Positions 54,067 through 63,784 of a stretch of 64,000 nt of DNA are shown here, piece after piece. Origin of the DNA: Sphingobium sp. EP60837 (GTDB taxonomy: Bacteria; Pseudomonadota; Alphaproteobacteria; Sphingomonadales; Sphingomonadaceae); assembly GCF_001658005.1 (NCBI RefSeq), contig NZ_CP015986.1:868001-932000 (forward strand), written 5' to 3'. Each line of letters starts with the position of its first letter. The stretch's first letter is position 1. The translations under genes and the position numbers were made by a program. Below the pieces are notes generated by a model. That model worked only from the letters and a program-made list of their open reading frames with translations. It did no database searches and was not told the origin of the DNA.

Positions 54067-55657
54067 GGAGATACTCGGCGGACAAAGTCATAAATCTTTG
54101 TAATTTCCCCTGTAGCGTCCGTAGCCGGATGAGCCATGAAATAGGTGACGTCGATCCGCTTCCCAGGCGCTCCACCATAATCTCGGGGCCGCAGGGCAAC
54201 CGGGTTACCGGGTCCAGGTAACATGGATAGAGAATCAAGGCGGCGGCGACAAGCTGATCGATGGTCAGCTGACGCCCTCGCCGCGCGTTGGGTTTGGCCA
54301 GGTCCCGCGTCAGCCCCCATCCGGCGTAAAATGGCATGCCATGCACCGTCACCGGCCGGTCGCGCAACAGCGCCTCGAACCCGGCCAGTGAGGACAGCAC
54401 ATGCACCTCATCCACTGCCTGGACGAGCGACATGAGGGGCGCGCCGGTATCCAGGGCATCGGCATGCTGATGCACCACCGCATCGCTCAAATGACCGCGC
54501 CGCAATCCAGCCTGCACATCGGGATGCGGGCGATAGATGATATGGGCATCGGGCTCGACCCGCCGCACGCGCCGAAGCAGGTCCAGATTTCCTTCCACTC
54601 CAGCTCCGCCCAGCTGCACCGACAGGTCATCCTCAACCTGCCCCACAACCAGCACCGTCCGCTTGGCCGTGGGAAGGTCGAGCATCCGGCCCATCTCCTG
54701 CCCATATTTTGTGACCCCGGATGCCCGGATCGCGGCACGCAGTCGATGTGCGCGATCAAGCAGCGCAGGCGAAAAATCATGTGTGGCGAGCAGGCTTTCG
54801 AGATCACTCGGTCGCGAGGCATCATAATATATGCCCGTCCGGTCAATCACCACCGACCCTGGCGGCGTCAGCGTTGCGCCGAGCCCTTTCGACCGTAGAA
54901 AACCATCTTCAACGCGGGTGATTGGCACAGCCTTCTCCCGTGCCTCATCCAGTAAATCCGCGGGCACCCGCGACGGCCAGACGGCCAGCGATCCACCCGT
55001 ACGCCGCGCCCGGAGCAGCCCCCCACGGGGTGAAAGGGAGGGTGGCGATCGCGCCCCATCCCACAGAAACCGCCGCATCGCCTCGCGCTTCCAAAAGGCC
55101 ATGCCACTTGCGGCCGCAATATCGCGGTTTCCGTCCAAATGCCGCCGCCAGTCTGCAAGATGCGCCACCACGGCCTCGGCGCTGGCGGATGCACCGCTAA
55201 AGCAATCGCGATAGGCGGCCGCCGCGATCGCCCGCTTCGCCGCGTCACGCAGTCGCTCCGGCGAGACCGCCCCACCGTTGGGTCCATAGACCGGCACGCC
55301 CAGCAGACCCGCGATGATGGCCAGTTCATCGTCCGCATCGGCATGCACCGCCCGCGCCTGCGCAATCACGCTCCACGGATCGATAGGTTTCGCCGTCTCG
55401 CGCACGGGCAGGATCGCGACGTCCGCCTTATCCAGCCCCTTGAGCTCCACCGGACAGCCCGCACGTGCGACCAGTTTCACGCCTTCCCGCTGATGGCCCC
55501 AGAACGTGCCGCCTACCCGCGATTGTGCGATCTGCTCCAACAGGCTGTCAGGCACGACCGCTGCGTCAACCACGGCGCTGCTTACAGCGCTCACCGCAGC
55601 AACGGATGGCGCAATGCCGCGAAAAGGCGGTGATCGTAAAAAGGGCAGCGGCTTCAT
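54059..55657 (-). CDS. kpsC: KpsC-like capsule protein, short form
   Basis: A 532-residue protein. The C-terminal module (about 180-530) is complete: VEDGFLRSKGLGATLTPPGS, GIYYDASRPSDLESL, VEGNLDLLRRVRRVEPDAHI and VHGMPFYAGWGLTRD. The first 180 residues match only the late part of the N-terminal module (VHADADDELAIIAGLLGVPVY, GMAFWKREAMRRFLW). Full KpsC is about 650-700 residues with two glycosyltransferase modules. ATG 55657 is preferred over TTG 55675. It precedes kpsS and follows a GT4 gene. Confidence 0.88.
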   Translation of the reverse strand: MKPLPFLRSPPFRGIAPSVAAVSAVSSAVVDAAVVPDSLLEQIAQSRVGGTFWGHQREGVKLVARAGCPVELKGLDKADVAILPVRETAKPIDPWSVIAQARAVHADADDELAIIAGLLGVPVYGPNGGAVSPERLRDAAKRAIAAAAYRDCFSGASASAEAVVAHLADWRRHLDGNRDIAAASGMAFWKREAMRRFLWDGARSPPSLSPRGGLLRARRTGGSLAVWPSRVPADLLDEAREKAVPITRVEDGFLRSKGLGATLTPPGSVVIDRTGIYYDASRPSDLESLLATHDFSPALLDRAHRLRAAIRASGVTKYGQEMGRMLDLPTAKRTVLVVGQVEDDLSVQLGGAGVEGNLDLLRRVRRVEPDAHIIYRPHPDVQAGLRRGHLSDAVVHQHADALDTGAPLMSLVQAVDEVHVLSSLAGFEALLRDRPVTVHGMPFYAGWGLTRDLAKPNARRGRQLTIDQLVAAALILYPCYLDPVTRLPCGPEIMVERLGSGSTSPISWLIRLRTLQGKLQRFMTLSAEYLHG

Positions 55658-55732
55658 CCTATGAAGCTCGCGCAACAGACAGCGGAAGAGCAGATATGCA
55701 CAAGGATTTCATGGTTGCCCCCGGCAAGGACG

Positions 55733-57031
55733 TCAAGCGAAGGCGCAAGCCGTCACATCGTCCAGCAGGCGCGTGATGATGTCGAAATAATCCGACCATC
55801 GCGGCGCAACCCATGTTTCAATGCGCGCCATCTGGGCCGTACGTTCGGGTGAGTCCGCCCGGCTATAGGCATTGATCATCTGCATCCAGCCGAGCCCGTC
55901 GAGCGGATCAAGATAGTCCGGTGCTGCGCCGCCGACTTCGCGATGGGCGACAATATCGCTGCAGATCACCGGCACGCCGACGGACAGCGCCTCGATCACC
56001 GGAATGCCAAAGCCTTCCTCGAACGATGGCATCAGCATCGCTCGTGCCCCCGCGACCAGCGCGTGCATCTCCGTATCGGGCACGCTGCCCGCCTCGATCA
56101 CATGACCGCGCAATATCTCCGCGCGCTCCAGCATATCCACGACATTCTCATTTTCCCAACCACGGCGCCCGATCAGCACCAGCACCGGCGCCGCATCCCC
56201 CAGCCGCTCGACCAGCCGCCGCCAGACATTCAGCAGCAGCAGGTGATTTTTGCGGGGCTCGATGGTGGAGATATAGACGAAATAGGGCCGCGACGGCACG
56301 GCATGGCTTTCGCCGCCCACAAGATCGGGCGGATCTGCGCCGAAATGGGCGACGCAGAGGCTTCGTCCCTCCAGCCCGCGAGTCATATGCGGGGCCAGCG
56401 CATCGATGGTCGCCTGGCTGTTGCCGATGATGCCATGCGCATAGCGATCGATGGTGCGCACCCGCCTCAGATGCTCGGCCGCGCCTTGCGGCCGCGCGAA
56501 TTCCGGATGGGTGAGCGGGATCACATCATGCACCAGCGTCACAAAGCGCGCGCCTTCCGCCCGCAGGATCGCACCGACCTGATCGGCGTCGTCCAGATGA
56601 TGGGGCGAAACCTGCAGATAGACTTGCGGCCCCGTCGCGCGCGGCACCGGACGCGGCCGGAGCGCAATCAGGTGGCGGATGACCGCAGCCCTGCTCGCCG
56701 CTTCGTCCTTCACTTTGCTGTTGCGCCAGCGCGCGGCGGTGAACGCCAGGAAATGGCGCACGGCCGCCTCGTTCAGCCGCCCATAATAGCCCCCGGCCGG
56801 ATGTACCGCGGCGAAGGAAAGCCTTTCCGGCATGCGTTCCAACAGCTCGCGCGCATAAACATATTCGACCCGGTCGATCCCGGTGGGCGCAGCATGGAAA
56901 CTGCGCGAAAGCAGGCGCGAAATATCGAGGATGACCTCAGCCTCGCCCTCTCCCGCTAGGAAGCGCTGACTGGCGGGCTTGGATCGCAGCGCCAGCCGCG
57001 CGCCGGGCACCTTGAATGGCTTCAGCGCCAT
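55733..57031 (-). CDS. GT4-type glycosyltransferase (capsule region)
   Basis: A 432-residue enzyme. AAPTGIDRVEYVYARELLER, IIGNSQATIDALAPHM, YISTIEPRKNHLLLLNVW and the acidic motif SFEEGFGIPVIEALSVGVPV mark a GT4 enzyme common in capsule clusters. AAGGAG is 8 nt before the ATG at 57031. It sits 75 bp upstream of the kpsC-like gene in the same direction. Confidence 0.9.
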   Translation of the reverse strand: MALKPFKVPGARLALRSKPASQRFLAGEGEAEVILDISRLLSRSFHAAPTGIDRVEYVYARELLERMPERLSFAAVHPAGGYYGRLNEAAVRHFLAFTAARWRNSKVKDEAASRAAVIRHLIALRPRPVPRATGPQVYLQVSPHHLDDADQVGAILRAEGARFVTLVHDVIPLTHPEFARPQGAAEHLRRVRTIDRYAHGIIGNSQATIDALAPHMTRGLEGRSLCVAHFGADPPDLVGGESHAVPSRPYFVYISTIEPRKNHLLLLNVWRRLVERLGDAAPVLVLIGRRGWENENVVDMLERAEILRGHVIEAGSVPDTEMHALVAGARAMLMPSFEEGFGIPVIEALSVGVPVICSDIVAHREVGGAAPDYLDPLDGLGWMQMINAYSRADSPERTAQMARIETWVAPRWSDYFDIITRLLDDVTACAFA

Positions 57032-57082
57032 GTCAAAGCTCCTTCGCTCGCAACTGACCACTCATCGAATGAAACCAACAGT

Positions 57083-57523
57083 CTAGAACTGCGCACGAAT
57101 CTCTTCCGCCAGCGCTTCAAGCGCCGCCGCGTCGGCGAAATTGCCCTGTGCATGGGCGGAAAAGCCGGTCGGCCCACCTACCCATCGCGGCACGATATGG
57201 AAATGCAGATGATAGACGGTCTGCCCGGCCGGTGCGCCATTAAATTGCGCGACATGGATACCGTCCGGGTTCAACGCCTTGCGCGTGGCGATGGCAACTT
57301 TCTTTACCGTCGCCATCACTTGGGCCAGCGCCTCATCCTCAACCTCCAGGATGTTGCGCGCCTTGGACCATTTGGAAATGACCAGGCTGTGCCCCTTCGA
57401 CTGCGGCTGGATGTCGAGGAAGGCATAGCTATGCTCATCCTCATAAAGCTTCGTCGAAGGGATCTTGCCCTGAAGGATCAGCGCGAAGGCGTTGGCTTCG
57501 TCATAGGTGCCGTCAAGGCTCAT
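57083..57523 (-). CDS. HIT family nucleotide-binding protein
   Basis: A 146-residue histidine-triad protein. The active motif HLHFHIVPRW and the N-terminal FALILQGKIPSTKLYEDEHS are seen. It hydrolyses AMP-linked substrates. The C-terminus ends QGNFADAAALEALAEEIRAQ. It lies 11 bp after scoB in the same direction. Confidence 0.93.
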   Translation of the reverse strand: MSLDGTYDEANAFALILQGKIPSTKLYEDEHSYAFLDIQPQSKGHSLVISKWSKARNILEVEDEALAQVMATVKKVAIATRKALNPDGIHVAQFNGAPAGQTVYHLHFHIVPRWVGGPTGFSAHAQGNFADAAALEALAEEIRAQF

Positions 57524-57534
57524 GCCACTATTCC

Positions 57535-58170
57535 TCAGCTCACATATTGAGCTGTGGTTTTAGCGGCGACTTCCTCCGCCGTCACGCCCGGCGCGAGTTC
57601 AATGAGCTTGAAGGAGCTGTCATGATCGGGCCGCTGGAAAACGCAAAGATCGGTGACGATCATATCGACCACATTCCTGCCGGTCAGCGGCAAGGTGCAG
57701 GCAGGGATGAATTTGGGGCTGCCGTCCTTCGACACATGCTCCATGACGACGATGATCTTCTTGACGCCCGCGACCAGGTCCATCGCGCCTCCCATGCCCT
57801 TGATCATCTTGCCGGGGATCATCCAATTGGCAATGTCGCCATTTTCCGCGACCTCCATCGCGCCCAGCACGGTCAGATCTATATGCCCGCCGCGGATCAT
57901 CGCGAAACTGTCGGCGCTCGAGAAGAAGACGGTGTTGGGCAGCTCGCTGATCGTCTGCTTGCCCGCATTGATGAGGTCGGCATCCTCCTCGCCCTCATAG
58001 GGAAAGGGGCCGATGCCGAGCATGCCGTTCTCCGACTGCAGCGTCACCTCGACCCCGGCTGGAATGTGGTTCGCCACCAGCGTCGGAATACCGATGCCGA
58101 GGTTCACATAAAAGCCGTCCTTCAGCTCCTTCGCCGCGCGCGCGGCCATCTGGTCACGGGTCCAGGCCAT
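57535..58170 (-). CDS. scoB: 3-oxoacid CoA-transferase subunit B
   Basis: A 211-residue subunit with [20 protein letters not shown] and [20 protein letters not shown], carrying the catalytic Glu in SENG. It transfers CoA between succinate and acetoacetate or a related acid. It directly overlaps the scoA stop by one base and works with it. Confidence 0.94.
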   Translation of the reverse strand: MAWTRDQMAARAAKELKDGFYVNLGIGIPTLVANHIPAGVEVTLQSENGMLGIGPFPYEGEEDADLINAGKQTISELPNTVFFSSADSFAMIRGGHIDLTVLGAMEVAENGDIANWMIPGKMIKGMGGAMDLVAGVKKIIVVMEHVSKDGSPKFIPACTLPLTGRNVVDMIVTDLCVFQRPDHDSSFKLIELAPGVTAEEVAAKTTAQYVS

Positions 58171-58880
58171 TATGCTGTCTCCCTCTGGCGCACGGTGCGA
58201 AATTCGATCTTCTTGTCATAGGGCGCGCCGATGATCATGCGCTTCACATAGATGCCGGGCAGGTGGATGCTGTCAGGGTCCAGGCTACCCACAGGCACCA
58301 CTTCCTCCACCTCTGCCACGCAGATCTTGGCGGCAGTCGCCATCGGCGCGTTGAAGTTGCGCGCGGTCTTGCGGAAGATTAAATTGCCGCTCTCGTCCGC
58401 CTTCCAGCCCTTGATGATGGCAACGTCGGCGAAGATCCCGCGCTCAAGAATATATTCCTGGCCGTCGAAGACCTTGACTTCCTTGCCCTCGGCCACCGCC
58501 GTGCCCACGCCGGTCTTGGTATAGAAACCGGGAATGCCCGCCCCGCCAGCGCGGCAGCGTTCAGCCAGCGTCCCCTGGGGTGAAAACTCCACCTCCAGTT
58601 CGCCAGCCAGATATTGCCGCTCGAACTCCTTGTTCTCGCCGACATAGGAGGAGATCATCTTCTTGACCTGCCGCGTGCGCAGGAGCTTGCCCAGCCCCTC
58701 GCCGTCGATTCCGGCATTGTTCGACGCGATGGTCAGGTCCTTGACCCCTGAATCCCGGATCGCATCGATCAGCCGCTCGGGGATCCCGCACAGGCCAAAA
58801 CCGCCAGCGCAAAGGTGCATGCCGTCGAAAAGAAGGCCCTCCAACGCAGATGCAGCATCGGGATAGAGCTTCTTCACCAT
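58170..58880 (-). CDS. scoA: 3-oxoacid CoA-transferase subunit A
   Basis: A 236-residue subunit with [41 protein letters not shown] and [20 protein letters not shown], the usual ScoA sequence. With ScoB it activates acetoacetate. First gene of scoA-scoB-HIT. Upstream lies a REP element and thiSG. Confidence 0.95.
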   Translation of the reverse strand: MVKKLYPDAASALEGLLFDGMHLCAGGFGLCGIPERLIDAIRDSGVKDLTIASNNAGIDGEGLGKLLRTRQVKKMISSYVGENKEFERQYLAGELEVEFSPQGTLAERCRAGGAGIPGFYTKTGVGTAVAEGKEVKVFDGQEYILERGIFADVAIIKGWKADESGNLIFRKTARNFNAPMATAAKICVAEVEEVVPVGSLDPDSIHLPGIYVKRMIIGAPYDKKIEFRTVRQRETA

Positions 58881-58921
58881 CGCACTTCTCCTCCTGAACC
58901 CCGGCTAGGCCATAAGAGGAA

Positions 58922-58951
58922 GCCGCCGCAGCGTCAATTTGCTGCGGCGGC
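58922..58951. other. Perfect 11-bp hairpin between thiSG and scoA
   Basis: GCCGCCGCAGC (58922-58932) pairs with GCTGCGGCGGC (58941-58951). It could stop transcription from thiSG, but no T tract follows on the minus strand, so its function is open. Confidence 0.5.
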
Positions 58952-58977
58952 GAAAGTGATAGGGATCTGCAAACATT

Positions 58978-59049
58978 CGTTCGCTTCGAGCGCAGTCGAG
59001 AAGCGGAAAGCGCAGCTATGGCGTCTCTCGACTGCGCTCGAAACGAACG
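58978..59049. repeat. REP palindrome (TTCGAGCGCAGTCGAGA type)
   Basis: Arms 58978-59001 and 59026-59049, 24 nt each, match as inverted repeats at 23 of 24 positions. It lies 10 bp after the thiSG stop. A related single arm is at 60082-60105. Confidence 0.85.
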
Positions 59050-59059
59050 GCAGTTTTGT

Positions 59060-60061
59060 TCAGATCAACCCAGCCAGCGGACTTGAAGGATCGGCGTACA
59101 TACGCTTACCCATCCGCCCGGCGCGATAGGCCATCCGTCCGGCCTCGACGCCTGCCTTCATGGCCGCCGCCATCAACACTGGGTCCTTCGCCTCGGCAAT
59201 AGCGGTATTCATGAGGACGCCGGTGCAACCCAGCTCCATGGCTTGCGCCGCCTCCGACGCGGTGCCGACGCCCGCATCGACCAGCACCGGCAGCTTGGTC
59301 CCTTCCACGATCAGCCGGATCGTCACGCGATTCTGGATACCCAGGCCAGATCCGATCGGCGCGCCCAGCGGCATGATCGCCACCGCGCCCACGTCCTCCA
59401 GCCGCTTGGCCGCGATCGGGTCATCGACGCAATAGACCATCGGCTTGAAACCTTCCTTGGCCAATATCTCCGTCGCCCGCAGGGTTTCCACCATGTCGGG
59501 ATAAAGCGTCCGCGCCTCGCCCAACACCTCCAGCTTCACGAGGTCCCAGCCCCCCGCCTCGCGCGCCAGCCGAAGCGTCCGGATCGCTTCCTCGCCAGTA
59601 TAGCAGCCCGCCGTATTAGGCAGATAAGTGATCTTCCTAGGATCGATGAAATCGGTCAGCATCGGGGCCTTGGGGTCCGACACATTCACGCGCCGCACCG
59701 CCACGGTAACGATCTCCGCCCCCGACGCTTCGACAGCCGCCGCATTCTGCTCGAAATTCTTGTATTTCCCCGTGCCGACGATCAGGCGCGACCGGAAGGT
59801 CTTGCCCGCAACCGTCCAGCTGTCGTCATCGACGGCCGACACGTCGCCGCCGCCGACAAAGTGCACGATCTCCAGTTCGTCGCCATCTTCAACCAACACC
59901 TGCGTCAGCGTCGATCGGGGGACGACCTCCAGGTTGCGCTCCACCGCGACCTTTTCAGGAACGAAGCCCAACTCGCTCGCCAGTTCCGCCAGCGTGATGC
60001 CCGCGCGCACCCTGCGATGCTCGCCGTTGATGTGGATGGATAGGGTGCCGTCGATGTGCAA
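59060..60061 (-). CDS. thiG: ThiS-ThiG fusion, thiazole synthase
   Basis: About 333 residues. Residues 1-70 are ThiS-like ([20 protein letters not shown], then [16 protein letters not shown]) and the rest is ThiG ([60 protein letters not shown]). ThiS carries sulfur as a C-terminal thiocarboxylate, so a GG inside a fusion is peculiar. The TTG at 60061, 8 nt after GGGA, is favoured since upstream codons to 60142 read through a REP arm. It is divergent from aroQ. Confidence 0.9.
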   Translation of the reverse strand: MHIDGTLSIHINGEHRRVRAGITLAELASELGFVPEKVAVERNLEVVPRSTLTQVLVEDGDELEIVHFVGGGDVSAVDDDSWTVAGKTFRSRLIVGTGKYKNFEQNAAAVEASGAEIVTVAVRRVNVSDPKAPMLTDFIDPRKITYLPNTAGCYTGEEAIRTLRLAREAGGWDLVKLEVLGEARTLYPDMVETLRATEILAKEGFKPMVYCVDDPIAAKRLEDVGAVAIMPLGAPIGSGLGIQNRVTIRLIVEGTKLPVLVDAGVGTASEAAQAMELGCTGVLMNTAIAEAKDPVLMAAAMKAGVEAGRMAYRAGRMGKRMYADPSSPLAGLI

Positions 60062-60081
60062 TGCTCTGTTCCCAGAAAGAA

Positions 60082-60105
60082 GGTGTCTCGACTTGGCGCG
60101 ACACG
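60082..60105. repeat. Single REP arm upstream of thiSG
   Basis: GGTGTCTCGACTTGGCGCGA followed by CACG, with GTGTC/GACAC ends, is an arm of the repeat family at 58978-59049. In the thiSG frame it encodes a spurious N-terminal extension, [10 protein letters not shown]. Confidence 0.7.
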
Positions 60106-60174
60106 AAAGGCTAAAGGTCACCGCGCATATAGGGGCCGCCACGGCCCCGCCGCAACATGCTTAGGGGAAATGCC

Positions 60175-60615
60175 ATGGCCGACGCGCGGAAAATCTATGT
60201 GTTGAACGGCCCGAACCTCAACATGCTGGGCACGCGTGAGCCCGAAATCTACGGCTATGACACGCTGGACGACATTGCCGAACGGATGGAGGATGCGGCT
60301 GGCCGCGCCCATGTGGAGATCGACTTCCGCCAGTCCAACCATGAAGGCCATCTGATCGATTGGCTTCAGGAGGCGCATGCCGAAGGGGCCCATGCCGTCC
60401 TCATCAATCCAGGCGGTCTCACCCACACCTCCATCGCGCTGCACGACGCCATCAAGGGCATCAGCGTGCCGGTGATCGAAGTGCACCTGTCCAACCCCCA
60501 CGCGCGCGAGCCTTTCCGTCACAAAAGTTATGTGGGCCTGGCCGCGAAGGGAACGGTGGCGGGCTTTGGCCCAATGTCCTATATGCTCGCGCTCGAAGCC
60601 GCGCTCGAACTGTAG
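60175..60615 (+). CDS. aroQ: Type II 3-dehydroquinate dehydratase
   Basis: A 146-residue AroQ (shikimate pathway). The start [21 protein letters not shown] has the catalytic Tyr, and [19 protein letters not shown] and [20 protein letters not shown] are conserved. The ATG at 60175 follows AGGGGA. It is followed by accB and accC, the common order aroQ-accB-accC. Confidence 0.96.
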   Translation: MADARKIYVLNGPNLNMLGTREPEIYGYDTLDDIAERMEDAAGRAHVEIDFRQSNHEGHLIDWLQEAHAEGAHAVLINPGGLTHTSIALHDAIKGISVPVIEVHLSNPHAREPFRHKSYVGLAAKGTVAGFGPMSYMLALEAALEL

Positions 60616-60617
60616 GC

Positions 60618-60654
60618 GTCCAAGCATTTCGGCGCTCAAAAGTTGCGCTTGGAC
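60618..60654. other. Inverted repeat between aroQ and accB
   Basis: GTCCAAGC (60618-60625) and GCTTGGAC (60647-60654) form an 8-bp stem in the 96-bp gap. It may be a weak terminator or leader hairpin of accB; no T tract follows. Confidence 0.35.
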
Positions 60655-60711
60655 CCAAATGCGCATAGGCGCGGGCAACAGTAACGATAATTCACCGTCC
60701 AGGGACTTCAA

Positions 60712-61188
60712 ATGAACGACAAGGCTGAAAAGGGCGCAATGCAGGTGGACGTCCAGTTGGTGCGGGATCTTGCCGCTTTGCTCGACGACACCAACCTGAC
60801 GGAAATTGAGGTGGAGGACGGCGATCGCAAGATCCGCGTCGCTCGCAAAGCTGGCGGCGGCAACGCCATCGCCTACGCGCCCGCGCCCTTGGCAGCGGCC
60901 CCCGTCGCTGCCGCCGCTCCTGCCGCAGCGGCGCCAGCCGAACCCGCCGCTGGCGCCAATGCCGTCCGCTCGCCGATCGTCGGTACTGCCTATCTCGCGG
61001 CAGAACCGGGTGCTGCGCCCTTCGCTCCGATCGGTTCGACCGTGAAGGCGGGCGACACCGTGCTGATCGTGGAAGCCATGAAGGTCATGAACGCCATCAC
61101 CGCGCCCAACGCGGGCACGGTCAAGGCCGTGCTGGTCGATAACGGCCAGCCGGTCGAATATGACCAGCCGCTGATCGTCATCGAATAA
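60712..61188 (+). CDS. accB: Biotin carboxyl carrier protein of acetyl-CoA carboxylase
   Basis: A 158-residue BCCP. The N-terminus ([21 protein letters not shown]) is followed by an Ala/Pro-rich linker (about 55-85) and a biotinyl domain with Lys124 in VEAMKVMN. The biotin carries CO2 for malonyl-CoA synthesis. It is followed 13 bp later by accC. Confidence 0.97.
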   Translation: MNDKAEKGAMQVDVQLVRDLAALLDDTNLTEIEVEDGDRKIRVARKAGGGNAIAYAPAPLAAAPVAAAAPAAAAPAEPAAGANAVRSPIVGTAYLAAEPGAAPFAPIGSTVKAGDTVLIVEAMKVMNAITAPNAGTVKAVLVDNGQPVEYDQPLIVIE

Positions 61189-61201
61189 GGCCGCGCAACA
61201 C

Positions 61202-62554
61202 ATGGCCATCGAAAAGCTGCTGATCGCGAACCGCGGCGAAATCGCGCTCCGCATCCATCGCGCCTGCCATGAAATGGGCATCAAGACGGTGGCGGTCCAT
61301 TCGACCGCCGACGCCGACGCCATGCATGTGCGCCTTGCCGACGAAGCGATCTGCATCGGGCCGCCCGCGGCCAAGGACAGCTATCTCAACATCGCCGCGA
61401 TCATCTCCGCCGCTGAAATCTCCGGTGCGGACGCAATCCATCCCGGCTATGGCTTCCTGTCGGAAAACGCCCAGTTCGCGGAAATCGTGGAGGCACATAA
61501 CCTCGCCTTCGTGGGGCCGAAGCCCGAACATATCCGCATCATGGGCGACAAGGTCGAGGCGAAGCGGACCGCAGGCGCGCTCGGCCTGCCGCTGGTTCCC
61601 GGCTCCGACGGCGCGCTCTCCAGCGTCGAGGAAGCACGCGAAGTCGCCGCGAAGATCGGCTACCCGGTGCTGATTAAGGCCGCTTCGGGCGGCGGCGGTC
61701 GCGGCATGAAGGTCGTACCGAACGAAGACCAGCTCGAAACGTTGATGAAGCAGGCGGGGTCAGAGGCGAAGGCCGCCTTCGGCGACGACACTGTTTACAT
61801 GGAAAAATATCTGGGCAACCCCCGGCATATCGAATTCCAGGTCTTCGGCGACGGCAATGGCAATGCCATCCATCTGGGCGAGCGCGACTGCTCGCTCCAG
61901 CGCCGCCACCAGAAGGTGCTGGAGGAAGCGCCCTCCCCCGTCCTTTCGACCGCCGAGCGCGACCGGATGGGCGAAGTCGTCCGCAAGGCGATGGCTGACA
62001 TGGGCTATCGCGGCGCGGGCACGATCGAGTTCCTGTGGGAAAACGGCGAATTTTACTTCATCGAGATGAACACTCGCCTGCAGGTGGAGCATCCGGTGAC
62101 GGAGATGATTACCGGCGTCGATCTCGTCCGCGAGCAGATCCGCGTCGCCGAGGGCAAGCCCTTGTCCGTCGAGCAGCAGGACATCGAATTCCACGGCCAC
62201 GCCATCGAATGCCGCATCAATGCCGAGGACCCGCGCACCTTTGCGCCGTCACCGGGCACCGTCACCAGCTATCATGTACCGGGCGGCATGCATGTCCGCG
62301 TCGATAGCGGCCTTTATCAGGGCTATAAGGTGCCGCCCTATTATGACAGCATGATCGGCAAGCTGATCGTCTATGGCCGCACCCGCGAAGGCGCGATCAT
62401 GCGCCTGCGCCGCGCGCTGGAGGAATATGTGATCGAGGGCATGAAGACCACGATCCCGCTCCACCAGAAGCTGCTGAAGGACCCCGAGTTCCTGAAGGGC
62501 GACTACACGATCAAATGGCTGGAAGAGTGGTTGGCAAAGGACGACGCCGCGTGA
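61202..62554 (+). CDS. accC: Acetyl-CoA carboxylase biotin carboxylase
   Basis: A 450-residue ATP-grasp enzyme. [55 protein letters not shown] and [15 protein letters not shown] are all present. It carboxylates biotin on AccB with bicarbonate and ATP. The start is 13 bp after accB; its stop overlaps the ArsC-like GTG by 4 bp. Confidence 0.98.
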   Translation: MAIEKLLIANRGEIALRIHRACHEMGIKTVAVHSTADADAMHVRLADEAICIGPPAAKDSYLNIAAIISAAEISGADAIHPGYGFLSENAQFAEIVEAHNLAFVGPKPEHIRIMGDKVEAKRTAGALGLPLVPGSDGALSSVEEAREVAAKIGYPVLIKAASGGGGRGMKVVPNEDQLETLMKQAGSEAKAAFGDDTVYMEKYLGNPRHIEFQVFGDGNGNAIHLGERDCSLQRRHQKVLEEAPSPVLSTAERDRMGEVVRKAMADMGYRGAGTIEFLWENGEFYFIEMNTRLQVEHPVTEMITGVDLVREQIRVAEGKPLSVEQQDIEFHGHAIECRINAEDPRTFAPSPGTVTSYHVPGGMHVRVDSGLYQGYKVPPYYDSMIGKLIVYGRTREGAIMRLRRALEEYVIEGMKTTIPLHQKLLKDPEFLKGDYTIKWLEEWLAKDDAA

Positions 62555-62901
62555 CGAAGGCGACCATCTGGCACAATCCCCGTTGCTCCAAGTCGCGGGC
62601 CGCGCTCGCGATACTGGAAGGCACGCCGGGGGTGGATGTCGAGGTCGTCGAATATCTCAAGACCCCGCCCAGCCGCGCCCAAATTGAAACGGTGCTGGCC
62701 AAGGCGGGCGTCCGCCCTTCCGAAGCCCTCCGCAAGGGTGAAGGCTTCGTCAAGGAAATCAGCCTCGACGTCAACGACGACAAGGCTGTGCTGGACGCCA
62801 TGGCCGCGCACCCGATCCTAATCGAGCGCGCCATCGTCATCACCGAAAAAGGCGCGGTAATCGCCCGCCCACCCGAACGTGCGAGCGAGGTTCTCAACTA
62901 A
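62551..62901 (+). CDS. ArsC-family arsenate reductase-like protein
   Basis: A 116-residue thioredoxin-fold protein with the active Cys12 in [13 protein letters not shown] and the later [32 protein letters not shown]. It resembles ArsC (glutaredoxin-coupled) and the related YfgD/Spx group. It starts GTG within the accC stop. No other ars genes are near, so arsenate reduction is possible but unproven. Confidence 0.88.
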   Translation: MTKATIWHNPRCSKSRAALAILEGTPGVDVEVVEYLKTPPSRAQIETVLAKAGVRPSEALRKGEGFVKEISLDVNDDKAVLDAMAAHPILIERAIVITEKGAVIARPPERASEVLN

Positions 62902-62906
62902 GAGCC

Positions 62907-62979
62907 GTCACCCCGGACTCGATCCGGGGCTGCGGCCATCTGTGTAGAAACCCGATGCCGGATCAGGTCCAGAATTACC
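62907..62979. repeat. Degenerate REP palindrome
   Basis: GTCACCCCGGACTCGATCCG at 62907 and the inverted GATGCCGGATCAGGTCCAG near 62954 are decayed arms of the family at 29919-30009. It lies between the convergent arsC-like and tonB-like genes. Confidence 0.65.
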
Positions 62980-62992
62980 CGCCCATATGGCA

Positions 62993-63745
62993 TTACCGCA
63001 CCCGCCAGCGATAATCCTCTTCCCGCACTTCGGTCACCGCATATCCATCCGGGTCTCGCGCAGGTCGGAAACGGTAGCGCTCCATGATGATGCGGCAAGT
63101 CATCGCGTCCACCTCGGCATAGCCGCTCTTTTCGATGATCTCACACTGATCGACATGGCCTGATGGGCCGATGGCGTAGCGGACGCCGATCTTTACCCGG
63201 CCCGCTCCACGCAGCCAGTCCGGAAAATCCGAATTCCGAAATCGGCCGCCGGTCTGCCTCGCCCGCGAGAATGCTCCGCCGTCGCCAGCGCCAGTGCCAG
63301 TCCCAGCGCCCGTACCATCGCCGCTGCCCCCCGACCCACTGCCGCTTCCCGCACCTCCCCCACCCGAGCCCAAGCCATCGACCGCTCCAGCGGGCGGGGC
63401 TGCGGCGGGCGAAGCGGGGGCCGGCACAACTATAACGGGAACAGGCGCAACAAGCGGCAGTCTCGCCACATCCTCCTCAGTAGCCCGAGGGCGAGGGGCA
63501 GGCGTAGCGCCTCCTTCACGACTGGTTTCACGGACTTTTGCCGGTTTAACGGGCTCAGGCTTTTCTTCAACCAGCGGCTTGAGATCGAACAGCGTCAACC
63601 GCGCATCATCCACCGCCCGCAACAAAGGCGTGGCGCGCAGCCCCATTATAAGCGCGTAGCCGATGACGAGATTGACAATGAGCGCCGCGAGCGCCGGAGC
63701 GATCTTTCCCCGCCCCGGCCATCGCTGCGCCCAATTGCTTCTCAT
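62993..63745 (-). CDS. TonB-family energy transducer-like protein
   Basis: A 250-residue protein with an N-terminal helix (ALAALIVNLVIGYALIMGL), a Pro-rich section (PLVEEKPEPVKPAKVRETSR), a long Gly/Ser-rich spacer (SGGGGAGSGSGSGGSGDGTG) and a C-terminal TonB-like domain (KIGVRYAIGPSGHVDQCEII, CRIIMERYRFRPARDPDGYA). It may energise outer-membrane receptors. No exbB or exbD is in view. Confidence 0.85.
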   Translation of the reverse strand: MRSNWAQRWPGRGKIAPALAALIVNLVIGYALIMGLRATPLLRAVDDARLTLFDLKPLVEEKPEPVKPAKVRETSREGGATPAPRPRATEEDVARLPLVAPVPVIVVPAPASPAAAPPAGAVDGLGSGGGGAGSGSGSGGSGDGTGAGTGTGAGDGGAFSRARQTGGRFRNSDFPDWLRGAGRVKIGVRYAIGPSGHVDQCEIIEKSGYAEVDAMTCRIIMERYRFRPARDPDGYAVTEVREEDYRWRVR

Positions 63746-63784
63746 CTCGGAAAGGTCCGTGCGCCTGGCACGGCGGCCTGTCGC

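Noticed and set aside
60062..60174. Possible TPP riboswitch before thiSG
   Set aside because: The short gap holds only a REP arm and the two divergent starts; none of the TPP aptamer motifs (such as CUGAGA) were seen.
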